A DNA stretch of 64,000 nucleotides, taken from NCBI GenBank assembly GCA_036380715.1, contig DASVEF010000317.1, positions 1-64,000 on the forward strand. The letters run 5' to 3'. The notes under the pieces are model-generated. The model ran no database searches. It was given only the letters and a program-made list of their open reading frames with translations, and was not told where the DNA came from. How positions within the stretch are numbered: the stretch's first letter is position 1; each line of letters opens with the position of its first letter. Below, in pieces: positions 45,311 through 55,343 of this stretch. The DNA is from UBA5704 sp036380715. GTDB lineage: Bacteria; Acidobacteriota; Thermoanaerobaculia; Multivoradales; UBA5704. The position numbers were made by a program, and so were the translations under genes.

Positions 45311-46174
45311 ATGGACACCGACCTGAGGCACCGCACGATCGCGACCAACGGGGTCAACCTGCACGTTGTCGAGGCGGGACCGGAGGACGGCCGGCTGGTG
45401 ATCCTGCTGCACGGCTTTCCGGAATTCTGGTATGGCTGGCGGAAGCAGATCGGTCCCTTGGCCGCCGCGGGATTCCGCGTGCTCGTCCCGGATCAGCGGG
45501 GGTACAACCTGAGCGACAAGCCCAAGGGGGTGCGGCCCTATAACCTGGACGACCTGGCGCTCGACGTGATCGGTCTGATCGGCGGAGCGGGCCGGGAGAA
45601 GGCCTGCGTCGTGGCGCACGACTGGGGCGGCGCGGTCGGCTGGTGGCTGGGGATGAAGTTCCCGGACCGGGTCGAGCGCCTGGCCCTGCTGAACATGCCG
45701 CACCTCAGCGTCATGCGGCGCGCGATCCTGAAGAACCCGGCTCAGCGGCGCCGCGTCTCCTATATGTTCTTCTTCCAGCTCCCCTGGCTCCCCGAGCGCG
45801 CGCTGAGCAAGGAGAATTGGAAGTACCTGGCGAAGGCCCTTCAGGCGACGAGCCGTCCTGGCACCTTCTCCGAGGAGGACCTCGCCCACTACCGCGAAGC
45901 CTGGTCGCGGCCCGGCGCGATCACCGGGATGCTCAACTGGTACCGCGCGGGCCTCCGCACCCGGCCGCGCCCCCCAAAAAGCTCGCGTGTCTCCGTCCCT
46001 ACCCTGCTGATCTGGGGTCCGAAGGACCGGGCCCTCCTCCGGGAGCTGGCCCAGCCGAGCATCGACCGCTGCGACGACGGCCGGCTGGTTTTCCTCGAGG
46101 AGGCCACGCATTGGGTCCAGCACGAAGAGCCGGAGGAGGTCAACCGCCTCCTGATCGACTTCCTGAGCCGGTAG
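45311..46174 (+). CDS. Alpha/beta hydrolase, epoxide-hydrolase-like
   Basis: This 287-residue enzyme starts at ATG 45311 after GGGAGGG. Catalytic features of epoxide hydrolases and haloalkane dehalogenases are present: oxyanion motif HGFPEFWYGWR, nucleophile Asp in AHDWGGAVGWW (about 101), a second acid near LLIWGPKDRAL, and His in THWVQHEEP (about 262). The nucleophile is Asp, so esterase activity is unlikely. A helical cap lies between strands 6 and 7. Epoxide hydrolysis is the best guess. Divergent from the LOR operon. Downstream is the 84-bp repeat array. Confidence 0.88.
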   Translation: MDTDLRHRTIATNGVNLHVVEAGPEDGRLVILLHGFPEFWYGWRKQIGPLAAAGFRVLVPDQRGYNLSDKPKGVRPYNLDDLALDVIGLIGGAGREKACVVAHDWGGAVGWWLGMKFPDRVERLALLNMPHLSVMRRAILKNPAQRRRVSYMFFFQLPWLPERALSKENWKYLAKALQATSRPGTFSEEDLAHYREAWSRPGAITGMLNWYRAGLRTRPRPPKSSRVSVPTLLIWGPKDRALLRELAQPSIDRCDDGRLVFLEEATHWVQHEEPEEVNRLLIDFLSR

Positions 46175-46189
46175 GTTCCGCAGCTCCTC

Positions 46190-46568
46190 CGGGATGGAGC
46201 GCATCCCGGCCCGGAAGCTCGACTTCCGGCGAAGGATCGTCCGCTTACTTGGAAGTAAGCTCAGCTTACGGACAAGAATCGCCAAAATCCTTCCAAGGAG
46301 CGGCAGCTTACCGACAAGGATCGCCCGCTTACTTGGAGGTAAGCTCAGCTTACGCCCAAGGATTGCCAAGATCCTTCCAAGGAGCGGCAGCTTACGGCCG
46401 AGGATCGGCAACTTACCTGGAAGTAAGCTCGGCTTACGGACATGGATCGCCCTGATCCTTCCAAGGAGTGGCAACTTACCGCGAAGGATCGGCAACTTCC
46501 TGGGAAGGAAGCTCAGCTTACGGACATGGATCGCCACGATCCTTCCAAGAAGCGCCCCCTGGGAGCGC
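46190..46568. repeat. 84-bp tandem repeat array (two 42-bp half-units)
   Basis: Four units start at 46233, 46317, 46401 and 46485, the last partial, preceded by a degenerate half-unit. Each 84-bp unit is made of two related 42-bp halves beginning AGGATCG or similar. They contain short palindromes such as CTTACTTGGAAGTAAG and ATCCTTCCAAGGA. 84 is a multiple of three, so both strands stay open, e.g. LLGSKLSLRTRIAKILPRSG on plus. I see no ribosome binding site, so coding is doubtful. The array fills 464 bp between two same-strand genes. Confidence 0.88.
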
Positions 46569-46638
46569 GGGCCATACTTCCGCTTGGAGGTATATCATCG
46601 TCCGCATTGATCAGTACGGAGGGATGGGAGGGTCCGAC

Positions 46639-47580
46639 ATGGTTGCGAAGACGTTCGACGCCAAGCTGGCCACGACGATGGCCACCTTCTGCCAGCTCAC
46701 CTACGCGCAGTATCAGGCCGGGCTTCTGGACCCCAGCTACAACGGGTCCCTCTCCCAGCTCCCTTCGGGGCTCCAGCCGCCGCCTCCGCCGGTGCCGGCC
46801 GGCTTCGTCCAGACGGCCTCGTTCAAGGCTCCGGAGATCGACATCGGGCACAGCTCGCCGATGCTCAACGCGGTCCGCGGCCCGGCCGTGGACCTGACGG
46901 ACCTGCCCAAGCTCCAGGCCATGACGGCGGGGATCCGCGACGTCTTCTTCGGCTTCGCAGGCACCTGGAACGGCACGAACATCCTGGCGCTGCGCGGCAC
47001 GCAGTCGCCGGAGGAGTGGCTCGCGGACCTGTCGGTCGTCCAGGTCGACGTGCCCCTGGTCTGGTTCAACCACAACAAGCTCCAGATCGCCAAGGCCCAC
47101 CTCGGGTTCCTGCTTCTGTACGCGTTCCTCTACGAGCAGGTGCTCGCGGCGGCGCGCGGGTTCAACACGTCCCAGCCCTGCTATGCGACCGGGCACAGCC
47201 TGGGGCACGCGCTTGCTGTATTCTCAGCGCTGACGACGGACATCGAGGTCTACAAGCTGGCGGGGGCTACGGGGATGGTCCAGCTCTACAGCTTCGCCGG
47301 CCCCCGGGTGGGCGATCCGACGTTCGCCGACGCCTACAACTTCTTCCTCCCCTCCAGCTTCCGGGTGGTCAACCTGTCGGACGTGGTCCCGATCGTGCCG
47401 CCGACCAGCATCTTCGGCTACCAGTACCAGCACGTCGGACAGGAGTGGTCGTACCTCGACCAGACGGGGAACGTCGACACGAACCACTCGCTGGCGGTCA
47501 ACTACGTCCCCGCGGTCGGCCCGCCCAAAGGCCCGGTCGAGACCAACGCGCCGCGGACCTATCCCACCTCGGGGCTGTGA
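46639..47580 (+). CDS. Class 3 lipase-family protein
   Basis: This 313-residue protein starts at ATG 46639 after GGAGGG. It is an alpha/beta hydrolase of the lipase class 3 group. The nucleophile elbow is TGHSLGHAL (Ser about 196). The acid is probably Asp in NLSDVVPIVPP and the catalytic His is in DTNHSLAVNY. The oxyanion region is LALRGTQSPEEWLADL. No signal peptide is seen, but the N-terminus could be secreted by another route. It would hydrolyse acylglycerols or related esters. The gene stands alone, converging with the channel gene. Confidence 0.85.
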   Translation: MVAKTFDAKLATTMATFCQLTYAQYQAGLLDPSYNGSLSQLPSGLQPPPPPVPAGFVQTASFKAPEIDIGHSSPMLNAVRGPAVDLTDLPKLQAMTAGIRDVFFGFAGTWNGTNILALRGTQSPEEWLADLSVVQVDVPLVWFNHNKLQIAKAHLGFLLLYAFLYEQVLAAARGFNTSQPCYATGHSLGHALAVFSALTTDIEVYKLAGATGMVQLYSFAGPRVGDPTFADAYNFFLPSSFRVVNLSDVVPIVPPTSIFGYQYQHVGQEWSYLDQTGNVDTNHSLAVNYVPAVGPPKGPVETNAPRTYPTSGL

Positions 47581-47589
47581 GGCGGGGCC

Positions 47590-49527
47590 TCACCCCTCCG
47601 CGAGGAGGATGATCCGGTCCGCCGCCGCGAAGGCGACCTTCTCCGCCTTCCGGGGGTTGACCATCACGCCGTAGGCCTTGGAGGCGTCCTTGGCGTCGGC
47701 CTCCCGGCGGTAGCCGATCGCCACCTCGCCGCGGCGGCGCGCGGCTTCGACCACCGTGTAGAAGTTGACGGCGCGGCCGAGCTCGACGTAGTCGCCGGCC
47801 GGCTTGAGGTAGACCTCCGAGCCGTCGGGATCGAAGAGATCGGCGAAGACGCCGGTCAGCTCTTTGTTCTCCGAGATCTGGGCGAGCATCAGGCTCGTCA
47901 GCTTGTTGCTGACGATGAAGTCGTCGGCCTGGGTGACCTCGGCCAGCTCGCGGTTGCGCACGTCCAGCATCTCCGAGACGATACGGAAATCGTGGCCCCC
48001 CTTCTGCTCGATGTCGCGCAGGTGGAGCAGCGTGATCAGAGTCCGCGCGTCCGCCTCCTGGATGTCCAGGGTGTCGGAGTAGCAGAGCAGGATCACCTGG
48101 TCGAAAGTGGGGAGGCCGAGGCTGTCGAGGACCCGGCGGTCGGTGGTGTCGGCCTCGCGGCAGGTGAGCTTCTGGTTCTTCAGGCCGTCGCAGTCGCTCG
48201 CCACCCGCTCGGAAAGCCCCTCGACGGCGGCCACCAGGGTCAGCTCGGAGCCGGGCGCGACGTAGTTGTCGAGCTCGTTGATGATCGTGGCGCCGCGCTC
48301 GTTCCAGCCGAGGAGGAGCGTGCGCTCCGGCTGGCGGCTCGACGGCTGCGCGCCGTGGATCGCGGCCTCGTCGATCTCCAGCCGCCGCGCCAAATCGTCC
48401 CAGGAACCGTCCCAGGCGCCTACCCGGTCGGAGAGCCGCACCGTGTCGTCGTCCTCGGAGATGGAGATCACCCTGTCCCCCTCTTCGATGCGGGTGTCCA
48501 TCGGCGGATTGAGGGCGATGCGGCCGTCGCGGAAGCGCAGGCCCATGATGCAGGAGTCCTCGAAGGCGAGCAGCGCCTCGCCGAAGGTGCGGCCGGCGAG
48601 CCGCGGCTCCTCGGTGAAGTAGATCTCGTCGCCGCCGAAGTCGAGCAGCTCGGTGTAGACCACGCTCAGCCCCGACTGCCGCGAGGTCTGCACGATGATG
48701 CGCGAGATCAGGTCGCCGGTGACCACGAGCTGCGCCTCGTCGCGGCCGACCATCCGCGCGACCTCCAGGTTCCTGAGGTCGGAGATCTCGGCCACGATGT
48801 GGTAGGGCTCGGGCCGGCGTCCGGGGTTGTTGGTGATCGCCAGGATCGACTTGATGACCTCCGAGTCCGGCTCGTCGCTCTCCGGCGCCAGGATGACGAT
48901 CGACCGCGCCTGGTGCGGGTTGACGATCTCCAGGTCGTTGAGGTTGAGCGGGCTGCCGGTGCGGCAGATGATCCTGGTGTTGCCCATGGGCCCGACCTCG
49001 TCGCCGATCTCGTCCTCCATCTCCACCTTGTCCTTCTCCGCCAGGATGACGACGCGCGGACGCGTGCGGTTCAGGTTGGCCTGGACCAGCTCGGAGAGGA
49101 TGGTGAAGATCTTGGGCGACCAGCCGAGGATGAGGGTGTGGTCCTTCTCCAGGACGAAGGAGCGCCCCTTGCGCAGCTCGCTCAGCTTGTCTTCCAGGCC
49201 GCTGTTGATGACGCCGATCAGGGCGCTGACGATGAAGATGCCGCCCAGGGTCACGAAGAGCATGGCGAGGCGGAAGCCCCAGCCCGCGTCGCCGCCCATG
49301 GTGCCTGAGTCGAGAGTGCGCATCAGGCTCAGCCACGCCGCCTCCACGAAGCCCGGCGCCGCCGCCTCCCCATCCGGCCGGATGCCGAGGATCACCACCA
49401 CCAGGGCGGCCAGGACGATGAGACCTATGGAGACCAGGCCGAGGTAGCCGATCAGAGCGATGGCTCCTCGGGACATGCTGTTGTCGAACGAATACCGCAG
49501 ACGATCGCCGAGACGGACCTGACGCAT
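47590..49527 (-). CDS. CASTOR/POLLUX-like ion channel
   Basis: This 645-residue protein starts at ATG 49527 after GGAGGTAG. The N-terminus has two membrane helices (LGLVSIGLIVLAALVVVILGI; GFRLAMLFVTLGGIFIVSALIGVI) flanking a pore-like loop (SLMRTLDSGTMGGDAG). The cytoplasmic part contains two RCK/TrkA-N-like Rossmann units (TLILGWSPKIFTILSEL; TLLLGWNERGATIINEL) and other RCK modules (EEGDRVISIS). This is the pattern of plant CASTOR/POLLUX channels and their bacterial relatives. Ion selectivity (K+, Ca2+ or other) cannot be told. It probably acts as a tetramer or octameric ring. Confidence 0.9.
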   Translation of the reverse strand: MRQVRLGDRLRYSFDNSMSRGAIALIGYLGLVSIGLIVLAALVVVILGIRPDGEAAAPGFVEAAWLSLMRTLDSGTMGGDAGWGFRLAMLFVTLGGIFIVSALIGVINSGLEDKLSELRKGRSFVLEKDHTLILGWSPKIFTILSELVQANLNRTRPRVVILAEKDKVEMEDEIGDEVGPMGNTRIICRTGSPLNLNDLEIVNPHQARSIVILAPESDEPDSEVIKSILAITNNPGRRPEPYHIVAEISDLRNLEVARMVGRDEAQLVVTGDLISRIIVQTSRQSGLSVVYTELLDFGGDEIYFTEEPRLAGRTFGEALLAFEDSCIMGLRFRDGRIALNPPMDTRIEEGDRVISISEDDDTVRLSDRVGAWDGSWDDLARRLEIDEAAIHGAQPSSRQPERTLLLGWNERGATIINELDNYVAPGSELTLVAAVEGLSERVASDCDGLKNQKLTCREADTTDRRVLDSLGLPTFDQVILLCYSDTLDIQEADARTLITLLHLRDIEQKGGHDFRIVSEMLDVRNRELAEVTQADDFIVSNKLTSLMLAQISENKELTGVFADLFDPDGSEVYLKPAGDYVELGRAVNFYTVVEAARRRGEVAIGYRREADAKDASKAYGVMVNPRKAEKVAFAAADRIILLAEG

Positions 49528-49712
49528 CGAGCTACCTCCGAGCTGATTTGGAAAGCCCGGAGAGGATAGCACGAGAGCCCCTTCCAGCCGTCGTGCGATT
49601 TTCTTCGTCTTTTTTGTCCACTTCAGGCCCCCAACGGCCCACTTTCTAGAAAGAATAGTTGCATCCGGTCAACTCAGGCCGTCCAGGCCTGTATCTATGA
49701 AAGGGAGGTCCT

Positions 49713-49985
49713 ATGCCCCGCTCACGCCGTCTCGTTTCCACTCTCCTGCTCCTCGCCCTCTTCACCCTGCCCCTCAACGCGCAGCCCGCCCCTGGCCGCG
49801 AGGCCGAGGGGTTGGCCTTCGGCGCCTGGTTTTCGGCTCTGTGGGAGACCCTTTCCGCTCCCTTGACCGTCCTCTGGGAGACTAGCGAGACGGACGGAGA
49901 CCCGGACGGCTCCGCGGACCAGGGCGATACGACGACCTCCGGGAGCGGGGACGAGGCGGGCGCCTGGGATCCGAACGGCGGATAG
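49713..49985 (+). CDS. Small secreted protein with C-terminal WDPNG motif
   Basis: This 90-residue protein starts at ATG 49713 after a very good AAGGGAGGTCCT. A signal peptide (RRLVSTLLLLALFTLPLNAQ) precedes a short mature chain of about 65 residues rich in Asp, Gly, Ser and Thr, ending GAWDPNGG. The truncated gene next to the insertion sequence (1476-1646) ends in the same motif. The protein has no cysteine and no clear fold, so it may be a processed peptide, a ligand or a substrate. The TPR protein follows 74 bp downstream. A 12-bp palindrome CTTTCTAGAAAG (49642-49653) lies in its promoter region. Confidence 0.7.
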   Translation: MPRSRRLVSTLLLLALFTLPLNAQPAPGREAEGLAFGAWFSALWETLSAPLTVLWETSETDGDPDGSADQGDTTTSGSGDEAGAWDPNGG

Positions 49986-50059
49986 ACAGGATTCCGCGTC
50001 GCCGTTCTTCCTTTCGAGACCTCGAAGCCCTAGAATAGGGGGACTCGGAGGAAAGCCCA

Positions 50060-51379
50060 ATGCGCGGCGACATGGATCACCTGACCCGGGATCAGATCGA
50101 TCTCTTCCTGGGACGGAAGCTGTCGAAGGAGCAGTCTACCGGCGTGGTACGGCACCTCCTCACCGGCTGTCCGCGGTGCGCCGAGCTCGCCGGCATGGCC
50201 TGGGGTTTCATCCCGCATTATGGAGAGGAACCCAATTATGAGGCGGTCTTCCGCCGGCTCGACCTCTTCGAGGAGATCGTGCGGCACGACATCGCCCGGG
50301 AGCGGATACGCGCGGGAGAGCTGTGGCCCAAGCTGCAGGCGCTCCCGCCGGAGCAGAGGCTCCTCGCGGTGAAGACCGATTCCGGCTACCAGTTCTGGGG
50401 GTTGTACGACTGCATCCTGAACGGCAGCAAGGCTGTCTGCCGCCTCGATCCGACCGTGGGATCGGACCTCGCCTACCTGGCGCTCGCGATCGCGGAACGC
50501 CTCGAGTCCAGGACGTATGGGGAGACCCGGATTCACGACTTCCAGGCGGCGGCGTACGGGGCTCTGGCCAACGCCAAACGCCTCGCCGCCGACTTCGCCG
50601 GGTGCGAAGAGGCCCTCCGCGCCGGATGGCAGGAGCTGCAGGCCGGGACGGAGGATCCGCTGGAGGAGGGCTGTCTGCTCTCTCTCTACGCCTCTTTCCT
50701 GACCGACCTCGGGGAGTTCGAGGCAGCCGTCGCCGTGCTCGACCGCGCCAGGCGCTGCTGCCGGCGCATCGGCGACCGGCACCTGGAAGGGCGCATGGTG
50801 CTCCATCAGGCGTCGACGATCGCCGAGGTGGATCCGCACCGGGGTATCGAGCTGGCGCGGCGCGCCGTCGTCCTCATCGACGACGACGCGGAACCCTACT
50901 CGGCTCTGGGAGCGCGTCATACCCTGGCCTTTTGTCTGAACATGGTCGGCGACACCGCGGCGGCGGAGGCGATCCTCGACGCCCACCGCCACCTCTATCT
51001 CCGCTTCCCCGAGCCGGTGACCGCCGGACGATTGCAGCGTCTGGAGGCCTTGATCGCCCGGGAGAAGGGGGACCTGGACAGGGCGGAGCGCCTCTTCCGG
51101 GGGCTGCACCGGATGTTCGAGAAGCAGCCCCAGAGGTTCCACTTCAACCTAGTCGTGAACGCTTTGGAGCTGGCCGAGGTCCTGGTTCTCCAGGAACGGA
51201 TCCAGGAGTCGGTCCGCGTCCTCGCCGAGGTCTACCCGATCCTGGAGGGCTGGGGCGTCCACGTGGAGCTCCGCCGCTCCTGGCAGACGGTGCAGCAGGA
51301 GATCGGAGCCCGCGTTGCCGGAGCCCACGCCCTGCGCGAAATGGCCGATCTTCTCCGCCGGCGCTGGCGCCGGCGGTAG
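50060..51379 (+). CDS. TPR protein with N-terminal zinc-finger-like segment
   Basis: This 439-residue protein starts at ATG 50060 after GGAGGAAA. The first 60 residues resemble an anti-sigma zinc finger (VVRHLLTGCPRCAEL, HxxxxxCxxC). The rest consists of helical TPR-like repeats (about 130-420: AAYGALANAKRLAADFAGCEEALRAGWQEL; ERLFRGLHRMFEKQP in outline). No membrane segment or enzyme domain is seen. It may be a scaffold or regulator. The close WDPNG peptide gene suggests a functional pair, but this is inference. A dispersed repeat directly follows the stop. Confidence 0.75.
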   Translation: MRGDMDHLTRDQIDLFLGRKLSKEQSTGVVRHLLTGCPRCAELAGMAWGFIPHYGEEPNYEAVFRRLDLFEEIVRHDIARERIRAGELWPKLQALPPEQRLLAVKTDSGYQFWGLYDCILNGSKAVCRLDPTVGSDLAYLALAIAERLESRTYGETRIHDFQAAAYGALANAKRLAADFAGCEEALRAGWQELQAGTEDPLEEGCLLSLYASFLTDLGEFEAAVAVLDRARRCCRRIGDRHLEGRMVLHQASTIAEVDPHRGIELARRAVVLIDDDAEPYSALGARHTLAFCLNMVGDTAAAEAILDAHRHLYLRFPEPVTAGRLQRLEALIAREKGDLDRAERLFRGLHRMFEKQPQRFHFNLVVNALELAEVLVLQERIQESVRVLAEVYPILEGWGVHVELRRSWQTVQQEIGARVAGAHALREMADLLRRRWRRR

Positions 51380-51436
51380 CCCCTCACCCCCTGGCCCCCT
51401 CTCCCATCCCCTCCCATCCGCCGGGAGAGGGGGAAA
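51380..51436. repeat. CCCCTCACCCCCTGGCC-type dispersed repeat
   Basis: A single copy of the element seen at 40.7 kb and 59.8 kb fills the whole gap between the convergent TPR gene and leuS, with internal arms CCCTCTCCC and GGGAGAGGG. It could act as a bidirectional terminator. Confidence 0.75.
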
Positions 51437-53908
<2,472 letters not shown>

Positions 53909-53932
53909 AAGCGCAAAAAACCTTTCAAAAGC

Positions 53933-55219
53933 TCAGGGCCAGGGCTCGTGCGTCAGCTTTTCGAACGCACGATACATGGTAACGGCATCGATGCCGCCGA
54001 GCATTCTCGACGTCGCGTAGAGCTGCTGGACGCTGCGGCCGACGATGCGCATGGCATCCCGGTTGACCTCCTCCGCCCGCCACTCCTCCGCCCGCTCGTG
54101 GCTGACCGAGATCACGCCGCCGGGGCTGACCAGCGGATCGGGGACGAAGGAGATCCCGGCCTCCCGCAGGACGCCGAGCGTGGCGTCGCGGCCGGCTTTC
54201 CCCGCCTCGGTCGTCGACACCTGGTCGTTGCCGGCGCCGAGGATCAGCCGCAGGTTGCCGTGCCTGGCGCGGTTGGCGGCCAGGATCTCGGCGCGCGTCC
54301 GCTCGCCCCAGGCCGGCACCCGGGAGAGCCACTCGGCCATGCCGGCGTTGGGCGAGACCACGCGGACGTGCGGATCCGAGAGCGCCTCCTCCTCGGAGGC
54401 GAAGATCCGGCCCGCGCGGTGGATCGCCCGCAGGGCCGCGAGATGCCCGTCGCCGACCGCCGCCGCGCGCTGCAGGCTGGTCTGGTACCAGTCCTCGACC
54501 GCCTGCGCGCCGGGCTTCAGGAACTCGTCGAAGAGCCACACCTCGGCCCCGGCTTCATGGAGCAGCCAGAGCAGGGGGAAGCCGACCTTGCCGGCGCCGA
54601 AGACCAGGATGGGGACGCCGCGCAGCGGGTCGCCGGGGTCCGCCTGGAAATCGCCCGCCTGCTCGCGGACGGCCTGCCGGAGCCCGGCGAAGATGCCGCA
54701 GGCGGTCCCCTCCCCGGTGTCGCGGTTGCAGCCGAGCCCGATGAGATGGCGGGTCTCCTGCGCCATGATCTCGATCTGGGGGGCGCCGACCCCGACGTCC
54801 CCGGAGGCGACGTACTGCCCGCCGATCCGGTCGATGAGCCGCCCGTGGCAGCGCAGCCGGTGCGGGCTCAGCACGGCGTCCGGAGGGGTCCAGATCACCC
54901 CTTTGCCGCCCTGCCAGTTGAAAAGCTGATAGCCGTCGCGCAGCGAGCGGGCCGACTTGCGCAGGAGCGAATTCTTGATGTACATGGACATCGCCAGCTC
55001 GATCGCCTCGTGAGGCGCCCGCGCCCGCTCCTTCCTGAACCACCGGGTGCCGCCGAGGGCCGGCCATTCGTCCTTCCAGTCCTTGCGGCAGAGCGCCACG
55101 CACGAGTACACGTGCTCCGCCGGGTCCGGGCTGGACAGGTCCACCGCCTCATACACGTCGAAATCGTCCTCCCGGATCGGACCCCTGAGCTCGAGGGACG
55201 AGAAATCGCCGTCCGCCAT
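53933..55219 (-). CDS. Glu/Leu/Phe/Val dehydrogenase-family protein
   Basis: This 428-residue protein starts at ATG 55219 after AGGAGG. The catalytic domain has PALGGTRWF, QGGKGVIW (Lys of the active site) and GGQYVASGDVGVGAPQIEIM, whose Asp matches the catalytic Asp of glutamate dehydrogenases. The NAD(P) domain has VLVFGAGKVGFPLLWLLHEAGAEVWLFDE in outline (GxGxxG) and GAGNDQVSTTE, the counterpart of the AANNQ segment. It should oxidatively deaminate an amino acid, but spacing around the Lys is unusual, so substrate and even activity are unsure. It is the first gene of an operon with leuS, which suggests a leucine or branched-chain link. Confidence 0.8.
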   Translation of the reverse strand: MADGDFSSLELRGPIREDDFDVYEAVDLSSPDPAEHVYSCVALCRKDWKDEWPALGGTRWFRKERARAPHEAIELAMSMYIKNSLLRKSARSLRDGYQLFNWQGGKGVIWTPPDAVLSPHRLRCHGRLIDRIGGQYVASGDVGVGAPQIEIMAQETRHLIGLGCNRDTGEGTACGIFAGLRQAVREQAGDFQADPGDPLRGVPILVFGAGKVGFPLLWLLHEAGAEVWLFDEFLKPGAQAVEDWYQTSLQRAAAVGDGHLAALRAIHRAGRIFASEEEALSDPHVRVVSPNAGMAEWLSRVPAWGERTRAEILAANRARHGNLRLILGAGNDQVSTTEAGKAGRDATLGVLREAGISFVPDPLVSPGGVISVSHERAEEWRAEEVNRDAMRIVGRSVQQLYATSRMLGGIDAVTMYRAFEKLTHEPWP

Positions 55220-55343
55220 GAAAACGCGCCTCCTGGTCGTGATGTCTGGGGATTGGCTCGGGACTGAAACAGGCCTTCGCGCGCCCGGGGGGAGATTCTA
55301 CACCACAGGCGTCCGAGCCCCCGCCGCCATAGACTAGACAGCC

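Noticed and set aside
46190..46568. CRISPR array
   Set aside because: The 84-bp units are repeats throughout with no spacer of unique sequence.
46194..46610. Repeat-protein gene on the plus strand over the 84-bp array
   Set aside because: The open frame follows from the repeat length being a multiple of three. No ribosome binding site was found, and the minus strand is open as well.
49642..49695. Member of the GTCC-N7-GGAC regulon upstream of the WDPNG peptide gene
   Set aside because: GTCCAGGCCTGTATC at 49681 is out of register with the consensus, no partner lies 21 bp away, and no GG-N10-GC promoter is present. Only the CTTTCTAGAAAG palindrome stands out.
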